From Nocardia aurantia (GTDB lineage: Bacteria; Actinomycetota; Actinomycetes; Mycobacteriales; Mycobacteriaceae): DNA of 64,000 nt. Position 1 is the stretch's first letter, and the number at the start of each line of letters is the position of its first letter. The stretch is taken from NCBI RefSeq assembly GCF_009604425.1, contig NZ_WEGI01000012.1, positions 248,001-312,000 of the forward strand, given 5' to 3'. The position numbers and the translations under genes are program-made. Positions 1 through 8,361 of this stretch are shown in pieces. The notes under the pieces were generated by a model, which made no database searches, was not told the DNA's origin, and saw only the letters and a list, made by a program, of their open reading frames with translations.

Positions 1-1244
1 GTGGATCGGTGCACCCCTACATCCGGCGGCGCAACGAACTCGAGCCGGTGCACTTCGACCATCCCGCGCTGGAGAACGCGCTGGGCCGCACGCTGGGAGT
101 GCCGCTGTTCCAGGAACAGCTGATGCAGATGGCCGTCGACGTCGCCGGATTCAGTGCGGCCGAGGCGGATCAGCTGCGCCGGGCGATGGGATCCAAGCGG
201 TCACCGGAGCGGATGAACCGGCTGCGTGACCGCTTCTACACCGGGATGCGCGAATTGCACGGCATCACCGGCGAATTGGCCGACCGCATCTACGAGAAGG
301 TGTACGCCTTCGCGAATTTCGGCTTCCCCGAGAGTCATTCGCAGAGTTTCGCCTCGCTGGTGTTCTACTCCTCCTGGTTCAAGCTGCATCACCCGGCGGC
401 GTTCTGCGCCGGACTGCTCAACGCGCAGCCGATGGGTTTCTATTCGCCGCAGTCGCTGGTGGCCGACGCCCGGCGGCACGGGGTGGCGGTGCACGGCCCC
501 GACATCAATCGCAGCCTCGCCGCCGCCACGCTGGAACGGCAGGGCGCCGAGGTGCGGCTGGGGCTGGCATCGGTGCGGCACATCGGCACCGAACTGGCCG
601 AACGGATCGTCACGGCCCGGGCGTCCGGGGCCTACACGTCGTTCCTGGATCTGACCGGACGAGTGGAATTGACGGTGGCACAAGCGGAATCACTGGCCAC
701 CGCCGGTGCGCTCGGCAGCCTCGGGATGACCCGGCGGGAGGCGCTGTGGGCTGCGGGCGCCGCGGCGGGGGAGCGCCCGGACCGGCTACCGGGCACCGGC
801 GCGGCCACCACCGCGCCCACCCTGCCCGGGATGAGCGAACTGGAGCTGGCCGCCGCGGACGTCTGGGCGACCGGCGTCTCCCCGGACAGCTACCCGACCG
901 AATTCCTGCGCTCGCACCTGAACGCACTGGGCGCGCTGCCCGCCGACCGGCTGCTCGCCCAGTCCGACGGCGCGCGAGTCCTGGTGGGCGGGGCCGTCAC
1001 CCACCGGCAGCGCCCGGCCACCGCGGCCGGAGTGACCTTCCTCAACCTGGAGGACGAGACCGGCATGGTGAACGTGGTGTGCTCCACCGGATTGTGGGCG
1101 CGGTACCGCCGCATCCTGCAGAGCGCCCCCGCCCTCCTGATCCGCGGCCGGGTCCAGAACGCGGAGGGCGCGGTCAGCATCCTCGCCGACCACGTGCAAC
1201 GCCTGGACCTGCGAATCACCGCCAAATCCCGCGACTTCCGCTGA
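1..1244 (+). CDS. dnaE2: Error-prone DNA polymerase DnaE2, C-terminal part (5' end outside window)
   Basis: This is the last 414 or so codons of a C-family DNA polymerase alpha-type subunit. The reading frame is open from base 3, so the true start lies upstream of the window. The visible part carries the end of the palm/fingers region (PLFQEQLMQMA around codon 38, FGFPESHSQSFA around codon 105), the helix-hairpin-helix stretch and a terminal OB-fold (GVTFLNLEDETGMVNVV). The FPESHSQSFA and YSSWFKLHHP segments and the compact OB-fold ending fit DnaE2, the mutagenic polymerase of the ImuA-ImuB-DnaE2 cassette, better than replicative DnaE1. In actinobacteria this enzyme is usually damage-inducible through LexA. 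Its promoter is not in the window, so regulation cannot be read here. The stop is followed by a 280-bp non-coding stretch with tandem repeats. Confidence 0.93.
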   Translation, partial: GSVHPYIRRRNELEPVHFDHPALENALGRTLGVPLFQEQLMQMAVDVAGFSAAEADQLRRAMGSKRSPERMNRLRDRFYTGMRELHGITGELADRIYEKVYAFANFGFPESHSQSFASLVFYSSWFKLHHPAAFCAGLLNAQPMGFYSPQSLVADARRHGVAVHGPDINRSLAAATLERQGAEVRLGLASVRHIGTELAERIVTARASGAYTSFLDLTGRVELTVAQAESLATAGALGSLGMTRREALWAAGAAAGERPDRLPGTGAATTAPTLPGMSELELAAADVWATGVSPDSYPTEFLRSHLNALGALPADRLLAQSDGARVLVGGAVTHRQRPATAAGVTFLNLEDETGMVNVVCSTGLWARYRRILQSAPALLIRGRVQNAEGAVSILADHVQRLDLRITAKSRDFR

Positions 1245-1340
1245 TCCGCGCGAGGCATCGGCCATCCGGCGACCCACCGCAAAGTCAGCGAGTGCGCCTG
1301 AGATCACCCAGCAAACCACCGCAACACGCCAATACGATCT

Positions 1341-1452
1341 CGGCTGTCGGCTGTCGGCTGTCGGCTGTCGGGCGCGGACAGGCTGGGTGCCAGGTGGACA
1401 GGCTGGGTGCCAGCGGACAGGCTGGGTGCCAGCGGACAGGCTGGGTGCCGGG
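1341..1452. repeat. Two short tandem arrays between dnaE2 and the TPM gene
   Basis: Four exact copies of the 7-mer CGGCTGT run from 1341 to 1368. Then come four copies of a 19-20 bp unit (GGACAGGCTGGGTGCCAGC, one copy with an extra base, the last diverging at its end) at 1376, 1396, 1415 and 1434. The arrays sit between convergent genes, downstream of both stop codons. I see no gene in 1245-1525. Confidence 0.85.
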
Positions 1453-1525
1453 CCGACTGCCGACGACAGCCGCAACGCCGCTGCGCGGAGGTCGGCTCTC
1501 GTACACCGTGTGCGAGCCGCTCGGA

Positions 1526-2512
1526 TCAGAAGTCGCTGTCGCTGCCGCCACCGAAGTCGCCGCCGCTACCACCGAAATCACTACCGCCACCGCCGAAATC
1601 GGAGTCGCCGCCGCCACCGCCCCAGTCCTGGTTGGTGGGCTGATCGTCGCCCGCTTGGTAACCGGACTCGTAACCGCGCTCGTAGTCGCCGTGATTCTCG
1701 TGCTCACCCGACATCTTGCCCAGCTCGTAGCCGAGCAGGCCGCCGCCGACCACACCGCCGACCGCGCCCAGGCCACCGGCCATCCCGGGGCTCATGCCGG
1801 GACGTCCGCCGTAGCCCTGGCCGTACCCCTGATCGTAGGGGCCGGGACCGTAACCGGGCTGGCCGTAACCGGGCTGGCCGTAACCGCCCTGCGGGCCGCC
1901 GCGGTTGAACAGGCCACCGCCACCGCTGTTTCCACCGTCGCCGCCCCGGCGGCGGCGGATCAGCGCGATGATGCCGCCCACGATCAGCACCACGAACAGG
2001 ATCGGGCACAGCAGACCCCACAGGCTGAACCCGGAGTGCTGGTTGCCGCGATGCTGCGCCTGCGGCGGATGCGCGGGCGCCTTGGTCGGCGCGCCCTGAC
2101 CGACCGCGGAGTTCAGCGAGCCCAGGGCCGCGACCGTCGCGCCGGTGTAGTCGCCGTTGCCGTAGGCGCTGCCGAAGGCCTTCCCCGCCGCGCTGGTGTC
2201 GCGGATGTGCGAATTGTTGCCGGTGCGGATCGCGAGGTGATGCGACTTGGTGTTGATGGCGATCACCACGTCGGTCGCGCCGGTGATGTGGGACTGCGCT
2301 TCCCGATCGAAGGACGCGTTGTCGTCGGCGTACTTCTCGGTGGTGAAGACCTGGACCGGATCCGGCAGGGCATTGCCCGCGTCCGTCACCCGGCCGGCGT
2401 CCAGCACCTTCGAGTCGTCGTGGATGGTGACCGGACCGGCCCAGGCCTGCCCGCCGGCCATCAGCACGACCGCTGCCACCGCCGTCAGCAGTGTCGCGAA
2501 ACGCTTGATCAT
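1526..2512 (-). CDS. TPM-domain membrane protein with Gly-rich tail
   Basis: A 328-residue protein with an N-terminal signal peptide (basic MIKR, then a hydrophobic run ending AWA). An extracytoplasmic TPM-like domain follows (about residues 27-150; VFTTEKYADDNASF, TDVVIAINTKSHH). One strong transmembrane segment (about 165-190, LLCPILFVVLIVGGIIALI) is followed by RRRR and a low-complexity Gly/Tyr/Ser/Asp tail ending in FGGGSDSDF. TPM-domain proteins are linked to photosystem II repair in plants and are of unknown role in actinobacteria. The ATG at 2512 is chosen because GGGAGA lies about 8 nt upstream and the signal peptide begins there; the frame extends further upstream but only as low-quality coding. 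Tail repeats (GYGQPGYGQPGYG) resemble other mycolata surface-associated membrane proteins. Function beyond the domain assignment is unknown. Confidence 0.8.
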   Translation of the reverse strand: MIKRFATLLTAVAAVVLMAGGQAWAGPVTIHDDSKVLDAGRVTDAGNALPDPVQVFTTEKYADDNASFDREAQSHITGATDVVIAINTKSHHLAIRTGNNSHIRDTSAAGKAFGSAYGNGDYTGATVAALGSLNSAVGQGAPTKAPAHPPQAQHRGNQHSGFSLWGLLCPILFVVLIVGGIIALIRRRRGGDGGNSGGGGLFNRGGPQGGYGQPGYGQPGYGPGPYDQGYGQGYGGRPGMSPGMAGGLGAVGGVVGGGLLGYELGKMSGEHENHGDYERGYESGYQAGDDQPTNQDWGGGGGDSDFGGGGSDFGGSGGDFGGGSDSDF

Positions 2513-2557
2513 GCCTGCGCTCTCCCATCGGTGGGACCTGCGGCCCCGTCCTACGCG

Positions 2558-2590
2558 AGGGTACCGGGTCCACAGAAAAGACCAATTGGT
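2558..2590 (-). promoter_or_regulatory. Candidate promoter of the TPM gene with a 10-bp palindrome
   Basis: On the minus strand TTGGTC (2585-2580) and TACCCT (2563-2558) are 16 bp apart, a plausible sigma-A-type promoter about 45 bp upstream of the start. The perfect palindrome ACCAATTGGT (2581-2590) overlaps the -35 and sits in the only AT-rich patch of the region, so it could be an operator. Confidence 0.4.
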
Positions 2591-2757
2591 TCTTATTCTC
2601 TCGCACCCGCTTCGGGAAGCCGCACCGCGTTCTGCGGTGCGTCGCGGCAGTGTCGCCGCGCTACGGGTGCGGCTGTGCGAAGGCTCGTGACAGCCGTCGG
2701 TGGTGGTGGTTACGGTCGCGGCATCGAACACCACTCGAAGAACGCGAGGGGGGTTGC

Positions 2758-3090
2758 ATGTCCGGTTCGAATATCTCCGATACCTGTGTCGTCGGCGTCG
2801 ATGCCGACGCGGTACGGCGGTTCGGCGCGGTGGCACGGCGTGCCTTCCGGGAGATCGACAACGCGGCCGAGACGGCGTGGGAGGTGCAGGCGCTGGTCGC
2901 CGATCTGGTCCCGCACAGCTCGCTGGCCGGAGTCTGGTGCGAATCCGCCGATGCCGCAGCCGATCTCGTCCGGCGCAGCGCGCAATGGTTCGCCCGGCTC
3001 GCCGACCACACCGAGATCGCCGTCGAGGGCTACGCGGCCGCCGACCGGGCGGGGGCGGGCGCGCTGCTCCGGTTGGAGGTGCGGTGGTGA
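2758..3090 (+). CDS. Small type VII secretion-associated helical protein (WXG100/EspC-like)
   Basis: A 110-residue, mostly helical protein with no signal peptide. It has the size and layout of WXG100/EspC-type (DUF2580-like) type VII secretion partners: a first helix (about 15-50), a turn containing Trp60 (LAGVWCES) and a second helix (about 62-98). A YxxxD motif (Tyr92 to Asp96, GYAAAD) sits near the C-terminus, and YxxxD/E is the established export signal of these systems. The ATG at 2758 follows a GA-rich SD (GCGAGGGGGG). Upstream in-frame starts would add an unlikely Arg/Trp-rich leader. It overlaps the next gene by 4 bp (GTGA), so the two are probably translationally coupled and may be co-exported as a heterodimer. 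Family assignment rests on motif and context, not a clear sequence match. Confidence 0.6.
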   Translation: MSGSNISDTCVVGVDADAVRRFGAVARRAFREIDNAAETAWEVQALVADLVPHSSLAGVWCESADAAADLVRRSAQWFARLADHTEIAVEGYAAADRAGAGALLRLEVRW

Positions 3091-4931
3091 CACCTCCACG
3101 AATGCCACCGCCTCGCTCGGTGATCGAGGCGTGGCGGGCCCTCGAGGCCGCCCTCGGCCTGCGCGCCCTGTTCGACCGATCGCTGGGCGATATGGAAAGC
3201 CTGTCCGGCGCGGTGCGCGCGGAATGTCGCCGCCTCGACGGTGGCGGCTGGCGGGGAACGGCATACGACGCCGTGCTGGACCATGTGGAGGCGGCGCACC
3301 GCCGCAACCAACTGCTGTGGGATCAGCTCGAGGCGCTGCGCGACCGGGGTGCCGGCGCTCTGACCGACCTGCACTACACCGCCCTCGCCGCCCTCGACTA
3401 CGCCGCCGACGCCGAGGCGGCCGGCTGTACGGTGGCCGACGACTGGACCGTCACCGCCGAACACCCCGCCGTCGCCGGCGAATGGTCGGAGGTGCTCGCC
3501 GAGGCGCTCACCGCCGTCACCCGCGCCGCCGACCGCGGCCGGGCCGCCATTCTCGGTGTGAGCAACGAATTCCGTTGTCTGGCAGCCATGTTCGGCCTCC
3601 ATACCGCGGTCGACCTCGCCGCCGGTGAGTCTCCGGAGGCCGGTGCCACCACTCCCGCCCCGCCTTCCGCCGGCCCGACGAGCACGACCGGCCCCGGGGA
3701 GGAGGTCGGTGCGCCTGCCGCTGCCGAACTCTCGAATACCGGCACAGCGCTCGACACCACCGGGACATCCGGAAGCATCGTGCCACCGGCTGCCGGCGAC
3801 ACCCGCGGTATTGCTGGATTGCCGGGCGCCGGGCAGGTCGCGGATCCGGAGGAGAACGACGGCTCACGGGCGGCCGAGCGAACGGACGATGCGGAGCCCG
3901 CGCTGGACCCGGTCGCCGCCGGAGGATCGGGCGCTGGTGCCGAGATATCCGGGCGGACAACGGCGGTCGAGGACGATCGCTCGTCCGGTACCGGGGACAC
4001 GTCGGATGCACTGACGGGTCGCCCGCCGGAGCCGTTCGGCGGCAACGACATCCGACCGGCAGGACTCGATGACGAATCGGACGGCGTGATGGCGGTGTCC
4101 CGGTCCGCGCAGGGCGAACGCGACGCCACCGGCTACGTCGAACCCGGCGACCTGAATTCGATCGATCTCCGATCCGGCGACCCCGACGAATCGGTAGTCA
4201 TCGGTCCGGAGCCACCGGAGGAAGCGGTGTGTGCCGAGAACGACTCTGCCGTCGACCGATTCGCTGACGAACCCGGTGACCAGGACGAGACGGGTGCGGA
4301 ACCTCCTGCCGCCGACGAATGCGGCATCGGAACGTTCGGCATCGCCGCCGCGACCGCGTGGCACACCGGTCCGGCGACCGGCCCGGCCGTCGGTGTCACG
4401 CTGGACCAGCTCACGGCCATCATGCCGGATCTGTCGTTCGAGCGGGCGGCGGAATATCTGCCGGCGCTGAACGCCGCCATGCTGGAGGGCGGTATCACCA
4501 CGCCGTTGCGGCAGGCGGCATTTCTGGCGCAACTGGCGCACGAGAGCGGGCAGCTGCGATATTTCGAGGAATTCGGCGACGACGGCTATTTCAGGCAGTA
4601 CGACCCGGGGCAGCCGAACGCGGCGGCCGGCAACACCGCGCCCGGCGACGGCCCGTTGTTCCACGGCCGCGGACCGATTCAGCTGACCGGCCGCGGCAAC
4701 TATCGCGACGCCGGACTCGCCCTCGGGCTGGATCTGGAGGGCGATCCGGGTTCGGCGGCCCGGCCGGATATCGGATTCCGTGTCGCGCAATGGTATTGGA
4801 ATTCCCGGGCGATCAACGCGCTCGCCGATCTGGGTGATTTCTCCGCTGTCACCGCCGCCGTCAACGGGGGCTACAACGGCCTGGCCGAGCGGGAGAGCTT
4901 CTATCGGCGCGCGCTGGAGGTGCTCGGATGA
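3087..4931 (+). CDS. Secretion-linked GH19 (chitinase/lysozyme-like) hydrolase with long acidic linker
   Basis: A 614-residue three-part protein. Residues 10-185 are helical with a WxG motif (Trp55-Arg-Gly57, GGGWRGTAYD), like the N-terminal domain of large type VII substrates. Residues about 186-430 are a low-complexity Asp/Glu/Gly/Pro/Thr linker. Residues 436-614 form a glycoside hydrolase family 19 domain: FLAQLAHESGQL carries the catalytic Glu (about 486), followed by FEEFGDDGYF, the GRGPIQLTGRGNY substrate-loop motif and AVNGGYNG. Family members cleave chitin or the peptidoglycan glycan chain; in a bacterium with no export signal other than the WxG module, peptidoglycan is the likelier target. 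GTG at 3087 overlaps the upstream stop (GTGA) and is preferred; ATG 3102 is an alternative. It overlaps the downstream gene by ATGA. Whether it acts on self or on competitors is not shown by sequence. Confidence 0.8.
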   Translation: MTPPRMPPPRSVIEAWRALEAALGLRALFDRSLGDMESLSGAVRAECRRLDGGGWRGTAYDAVLDHVEAAHRRNQLLWDQLEALRDRGAGALTDLHYTALAALDYAADAEAAGCTVADDWTVTAEHPAVAGEWSEVLAEALTAVTRAADRGRAAILGVSNEFRCLAAMFGLHTAVDLAAGESPEAGATTPAPPSAGPTSTTGPGEEVGAPAAAELSNTGTALDTTGTSGSIVPPAAGDTRGIAGLPGAGQVADPEENDGSRAAERTDDAEPALDPVAAGGSGAGAEISGRTTAVEDDRSSGTGDTSDALTGRPPEPFGGNDIRPAGLDDESDGVMAVSRSAQGERDATGYVEPGDLNSIDLRSGDPDESVVIGPEPPEEAVCAENDSAVDRFADEPGDQDETGAEPPAADECGIGTFGIAAATAWHTGPATGPAVGVTLDQLTAIMPDLSFERAAEYLPALNAAMLEGGITTPLRQAAFLAQLAHESGQLRYFEEFGDDGYFRQYDPGQPNAAAGNTAPGDGPLFHGRGPIQLTGRGNYRDAGLALGLDLEGDPGSAARPDIGFRVAQWYWNSRAINALADLGDFSAVTAAVNGGYNGLAERESFYRRALEVLG

Positions 4932-6097
4932 TCGGCACTCGGGCGCTCGGCCGGCTGTATCCGTTGTCCGCCGGGTGGTTCGCGGGCGGCCGGTGCGCTG
5001 TCGTGGTTTCGGCGATCGTCTGGCTGGTGTTCTCCACCGGTTGCGCGCTACGGCTGCCGATTCCGGTCGCCGCGGGTTCGGCGGTGGCGTTGCGGGGCAG
5101 CGTGGCCGCCGGTCCGCCGGAGCGCTCGTTCGTGTTCCGTTCCGGGACAGAGGTTGTACTGGCGACTCGGGATCGGGTGGTCGCCAGGCATCCGGGGCAT
5201 TACGCCGATGCCGGTTTCACCCGGGACAATTCGCACATCTACGCGTTGGACGCCACGGGCACGGTGCGGGCGGTGGAGGCTCGCGGTGGCGCGATGCTGC
5301 CGGGCTCGATCGACTGCCGCTGCGATCGGGTGTTTCCGTTGCACGGTACGACCGTCGGCTGGTGGCGGCCGCCTGGCGACTTTCTCCAGGCCGACCTTCA
5401 CGAACCGAATCCGGTTGTGCGCGTGACGATATCGCTGCCGGCACCGCCGGACCCGATCGCCGCCGGCAATCTGCTGGGCGCCGTCCGACTGCTCGCCGCC
5501 GACGACCGGACGCTGGTGCTCGCCGAGACCGAGTCGCCGCCGGGCGCGAGCTGGGGCCTGACGCACCTCTTCTCGGCCGACCCGGAAACCGGTGCCGTGC
5601 GCCCCCTGGGCCGGGTCGACGGCGTCAACACCGCGATCGATCGCGTCGCGTTGCACCCGTCGGGTGGGGAGCTGGCCGTGCCCGGCTACCAGCGCGACGG
5701 GAAGACCTGCGGCGCCGCACGATTGCTGTGGATGGAGTTGCCCGGGCCCCGGCCGGAGCGCCTCGACCTGCCGCCGGACACCGGCTGCTCGGTCCTGATC
5801 GACGTCCGCTGGGACGCGGGGGAGCTGACCGTCGCCCGATTGCAGTGGCAGCCGGGTACTCCGGATCGGCCGAGCGCCGCGATGGTCTGGTCCCGGCGCG
5901 GTGCCGGCTGGGAGCGCCGCGGTGGCGACGATGTGCTCCGTCACCTCGCGCTGACGCCGTCCGCCACCGTCCAGTTGCGGCGCGGCGATCGGGATCGGGT
6001 GCACACCGAGCACGCCGGCGAGCTGGTTTTGGCCGCCGACGACGAGATCCGGGTACTGGCACACGACGTGCTCGACGTCCGTGTGCCCTATCCCTGA
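4928..6097 (+). CDS. Putative lipoprotein/membrane-anchored beta-rich protein in the GH19 cassette
   Basis: A 389-residue protein beginning in an ATGA overlap with the GH19 gene. The N-terminus has a hydrophobic segment (about residues 23-38, CAVVVSAIVWLVFSTGC) ending in a Cys that resembles a degenerate lipobox (STGC, lacking the usual -3 aliphatic residue). The remainder is rich in short beta-strand and turn units with repeated aspartates and glycines (DNSHIYALDATGTVRAVEA, HPSGGELAVPGY), the texture of a beta-propeller such as PD40/WD40-like repeats. I do not recognise a family with certainty. Position and coupling suggest it is made in step with the exported hydrolase and sits outside the membrane. 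It could be a receptor, an anchoring factor or a protective inhibitor; that role is inference. Its last 10 bp overlap the convergent gene. Confidence 0.6.
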   Translation: MIGTRALGRLYPLSAGWFAGGRCAVVVSAIVWLVFSTGCALRLPIPVAAGSAVALRGSVAAGPPERSFVFRSGTEVVLATRDRVVARHPGHYADAGFTRDNSHIYALDATGTVRAVEARGGAMLPGSIDCRCDRVFPLHGTTVGWWRPPGDFLQADLHEPNPVVRVTISLPAPPDPIAAGNLLGAVRLLAADDRTLVLAETESPPGASWGLTHLFSADPETGAVRPLGRVDGVNTAIDRVALHPSGGELAVPGYQRDGKTCGAARLLWMELPGPRPERLDLPPDTGCSVLIDVRWDAGELTVARLQWQPGTPDRPSAAMVWSRRGAGWERRGGDDVLRHLALTPSATVQLRRGDRDRVHTEHAGELVLAADDEIRVLAHDVLDVRVPYP

Positions 6098-6330
6098 GTG
6101 AGGCCGTCGATCTCGAAGCGCTTGAACCGGGAGGTGGCCCCGGCGGTCAGTCGCACCGCGCTCTTGGGTACGCCGAAGTGCCGGGCCAGCGCCTCCGCGG
6201 CCGCCCGGTTGGCCTTACCCTCGACCGCCGGGGCACGCACGTACACCCGCAGCATGCCGTCCTCCAGCGTCTGCACCAGCGGTCCCTTACCGCTGTTCGG
6301 CTTGACGACCACCCGGATCACCGTCGGCAC
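6088..6330 (-). CDS. DUF167 (YggU-like) small protein
   Basis: An 80-residue protein matching the DUF167/YggU family: VIRVVVKPNSGKG at the N-terminus, then the hallmark VYVRAPAVEGKANRAAAEALARHF and a C-terminal VRLTAGATSRFKRFEIDG. The family length is 70-110 residues. The biochemical role of YggU proteins is undefined. The GTG at 6330 begins the domain exactly, so the frame is complete. Its 3' end overlaps the convergent lipoprotein gene by 10 bp. It lies just downstream of trmL in the same direction (18 bp gap) and is probably co-transcribed with it. Confidence 0.85.
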   Translation of the reverse strand: MPTVIRVVVKPNSGKGPLVQTLEDGMLRVYVRAPAVEGKANRAAAEALARHFGVPKSAVRLTAGATSRFKRFEIDGLTQG

Positions 6331-6348
6331 GGGCGGTTCCGATCGGCG

Positions 6349-6813
6349 TCACAGCCCACCCGGGAACCCCAGTTGCCGCCACGCCTCGTACACGGCGACC
6401 GCCGCCGCGTTGGACAGATTCATCGAGCGCCGGCCGGGCAGCATCGGGATCCGCACCCCCTCGGTGACGCGGGCGTCGGCCAGCACCTCGTCCGGCAGCC
6501 CGGTCGGTTCCGGTCCGAACAGCAGGGCGTCGCCGCGGCGGTACTCGACGTCGGTGTAGCGCCGGGTGGCGTGCGCGGTGAACGCGAACACCCGTCCCGG
6601 TTCGATCGCCGCCCAGGCGGCCGCCAGATCCCGGTGCACCGTCACCGACGCCAGATCGTGGTAGTCCAGCCCGGCTCGTCGCAGCTTCGGCTCGGACAGA
6701 TCGAATCCGAGGGGTTCGATCAGATGCAGCCCACATCCGGTGCCGGCGGCCAGCCGGATCGCGTTACCCGTGTTCGGTGGTATGCGAGGTTCGAAGAACA
6801 CCAGATGAAGCAC
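6349..6813 (-). CDS. trmL: tRNA (cytidine(34)-2'-O)-methyltransferase TrmL
   Basis: A 154-residue SPOUT-class methyltransferase of the TrmL/CspR group. It would methylate the ribose of the wobble nucleotide of certain leucine tRNAs using S-adenosylmethionine. Diagnostic segments are FFEPRIPPNTGNAIRLAA at the N-terminus, LLFGPEPTGLP in the middle and the C-terminal trefoil-knot motif PMLPGRRSMNLSNAAAVAVYEAWRQ. The length equals the family norm. GTG at 6813 is the only start that keeps the conserved N-terminal strand. Downstream is the DUF167 gene in the same direction. Confidence 0.93.
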   Translation of the reverse strand: MLHLVFFEPRIPPNTGNAIRLAAGTGCGLHLIEPLGFDLSEPKLRRAGLDYHDLASVTVHRDLAAAWAAIEPGRVFAFTAHATRRYTDVEYRRGDALLFGPEPTGLPDEVLADARVTEGVRIPMLPGRRSMNLSNAAAVAVYEAWRQLGFPGGL

Positions 6814-6887
6814 GCGGGCAAGTATCCCCGGCGGCTCCGCGGCCGAGCGACCCGGCCCGATCCGAACGGGAATGCGAGAATCGGAGC

Positions 6888-7205
6888 GTGACCGAGACCC
6901 CTGCCACCCTGCCGTCGCGCTCCGCAGCAGTCGGGCGGTTCTTCCGCACCCACCTGCCGATGTCGCTGGTGGTGGCAGTGCTGGTGGTCGCGATCGTGTT
7001 CGTCGCGCAGGACCGGTGGCGGCGCGGCGCGTTCTTCGTCGGGGGCGCGATCCTGCTGGCGGCCGTGCTGCGGTTGTGTGTCCCGACGGCCCGGGTGGGC
7101 CTGCTGGCGGTGCGCAGCAGGCCCTTCGACATCGCGGCCTACGCGGTGCTCGGCGGCGCCATCGTGACGCTGGCCGCGACGATCAGCAGTCTGGGCGTCG
7201 ACTGA
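6888..7205 (+). CDS. DUF3017 small membrane protein
   Basis: A 105-residue membrane protein with three predicted transmembrane helices (SLVVAVLVVAIVFVA, GAFFVGGAILLAAVL, AAYAVLGGAIVTLAATI) and a short cytoplasmic N-terminus. The pattern RRGAFFVGGAILLAAVLRLCVP followed by VGLLAVRSRPFDI is typical of the actinobacterial DUF3017 family, whose function is unknown; in mycobacteria a homologue sits beside folD. GTG at 6888 is chosen because the conserved region starts close after it and upstream codons overlap trmL. The last 23 bp overlap the convergent metX gene. Confidence 0.8.
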   Translation: MTETPATLPSRSAAVGRFFRTHLPMSLVVAVLVVAIVFVAQDRWRRGAFFVGGAILLAAVLRLCVPTARVGLLAVRSRPFDIAAYAVLGGAIVTLAATISSLGVD

Positions 7206-8361
7206 CCGTGTCGCCCCGGGCGGAGCGGGCCAGGTCCATTGTCTGGACCAGCAGCTTGCCGACCGCGGTGGTCTCGGTGAGGAAGCCGTCGTGCCCGTCG
7301 CGGGAATGGACGACCTCCAGCCCACGGCAACCGGGCAGCAGATCCGCCAGCTCCTGCTGGGTGCGCAGCGGGTACAGCCGATCGGAGTCGACACCGCCCA
7401 CCACGCACGGCACCGGTGTGCTCGCCAGCGCGGCCTCGACGCCGCCGCGGCCACGGCCCACGTCGTGCCGGTTCATCGCCTCGGTGAGCAGGACGTAGGT
7501 GGCCGGATCGAATCGGGCGACCAGTTTGTCGGCCTGATGCTCCAGGTAGCTCTGCACGGCATAGCGACCGCCGCTCCAGGGATCCTCGTCGTCCTGGGCC
7601 CGATTCTCGAACCGATGATCCAGCTCGAATTCGGTGCGATAGGTGAGATGCGCGATGCGGCGGGCCAGACCCATCCCGGTCCGCGGTGCGCGGCCGGTGC
7701 CGTGATAGTCGCCACCCTGCCAATCCGGGTCGGCGGTGATGGCCGCGATCTGGGTGGTCTGGGTGCCGATCTGGTCGGCGGTCGCGCGCGCGCCGACGGC
7801 CAGGATCAGTGCCGCGCCGACGCGCTGCGGATACCCGACCATCCACTCCAGCACCCGCATGCCGCCCATGGAGCCACCGACCACCGCGGCCACCCGCTCG
7901 ATGCCCAGCAGGTCGGCCAGCGCCACCTCGGCGGTCACCTGATCGCGGATCGAGATCTCGGGAAACCTTGTGCCCCAGGGCTTTCCGTCCGGTGCGAGAC
8001 TCGCCGGCCCAGTGCTGCCCTTGCAGCCGCCGAGCACATTGGTGGCGATCACACACCACTCGTCGGTATCCAGCGGGGCACCCGGTCCGACGATCCCGTC
8101 CCACCAGCCCGGCAGCGCGTGCAGGCCGTCCGGCGCGCCGGCCACGTGCGAGTCGCCGGTGAGGGCGTGCTCGACGAGCACCACGTTGTCCAGGTCCGGC
8201 GACAGCTCACCCCAGCGTTGTACGGCGAGAATCGCGTCGGGGACGACCGCCCCGGTCTCCAGCCGGACATCCCCCACGGGAATGGTGACCAGGGTGCCGT
8301 CGGCGGGCGGTAGCACGGCCGCGGCGGGTCGGGAGATCCGTGCGTCGCTGTCCACGGTCAC
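7183..8361 (-). CDS. metX: Homoserine O-acetyltransferase MetX
   Basis: A 392-residue alpha/beta hydrolase-fold acyltransferase that activates L-homoserine with acetyl-CoA for methionine synthesis. Clear signatures: VEHALTGDSHVAG, the NVLGGCKGSTGPASL loop, the nucleophile elbow VVGGSMGGMRVLEW, and the C-terminal Asp and His of the triad in VVGGVDSDRLYPL and HSRDGHDGFL. Full length for the family. GTG at 8361 overlaps the stop of a 46-codon upstream ORF (GTGA), so translation is probably coupled, and both lie behind a SAM-IV riboswitch. In M. tuberculosis the sulfhydrylase gene metC (metY-like) precedes metX; no such gene is present here. The 3' end overlaps the DUF3017 gene by 23 bp. Confidence 0.95.
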   Translation of the reverse strand: MTVDSDARISRPAAAVLPPADGTLVTIPVGDVRLETGAVVPDAILAVQRWGELSPDLDNVVLVEHALTGDSHVAGAPDGLHALPGWWDGIVGPGAPLDTDEWCVIATNVLGGCKGSTGPASLAPDGKPWGTRFPEISIRDQVTAEVALADLLGIERVAAVVGGSMGGMRVLEWMVGYPQRVGAALILAVGARATADQIGTQTTQIAAITADPDWQGGDYHGTGRAPRTGMGLARRIAHLTYRTEFELDHRFENRAQDDEDPWSGGRYAVQSYLEHQADKLVARFDPATYVLLTEAMNRHDVGRGRGGVEAALASTPVPCVVGGVDSDRLYPLRTQQELADLLPGCRGLEVVHSRDGHDGFLTETTAVGKLLVQTMDLARSARGDTVSRRPDC

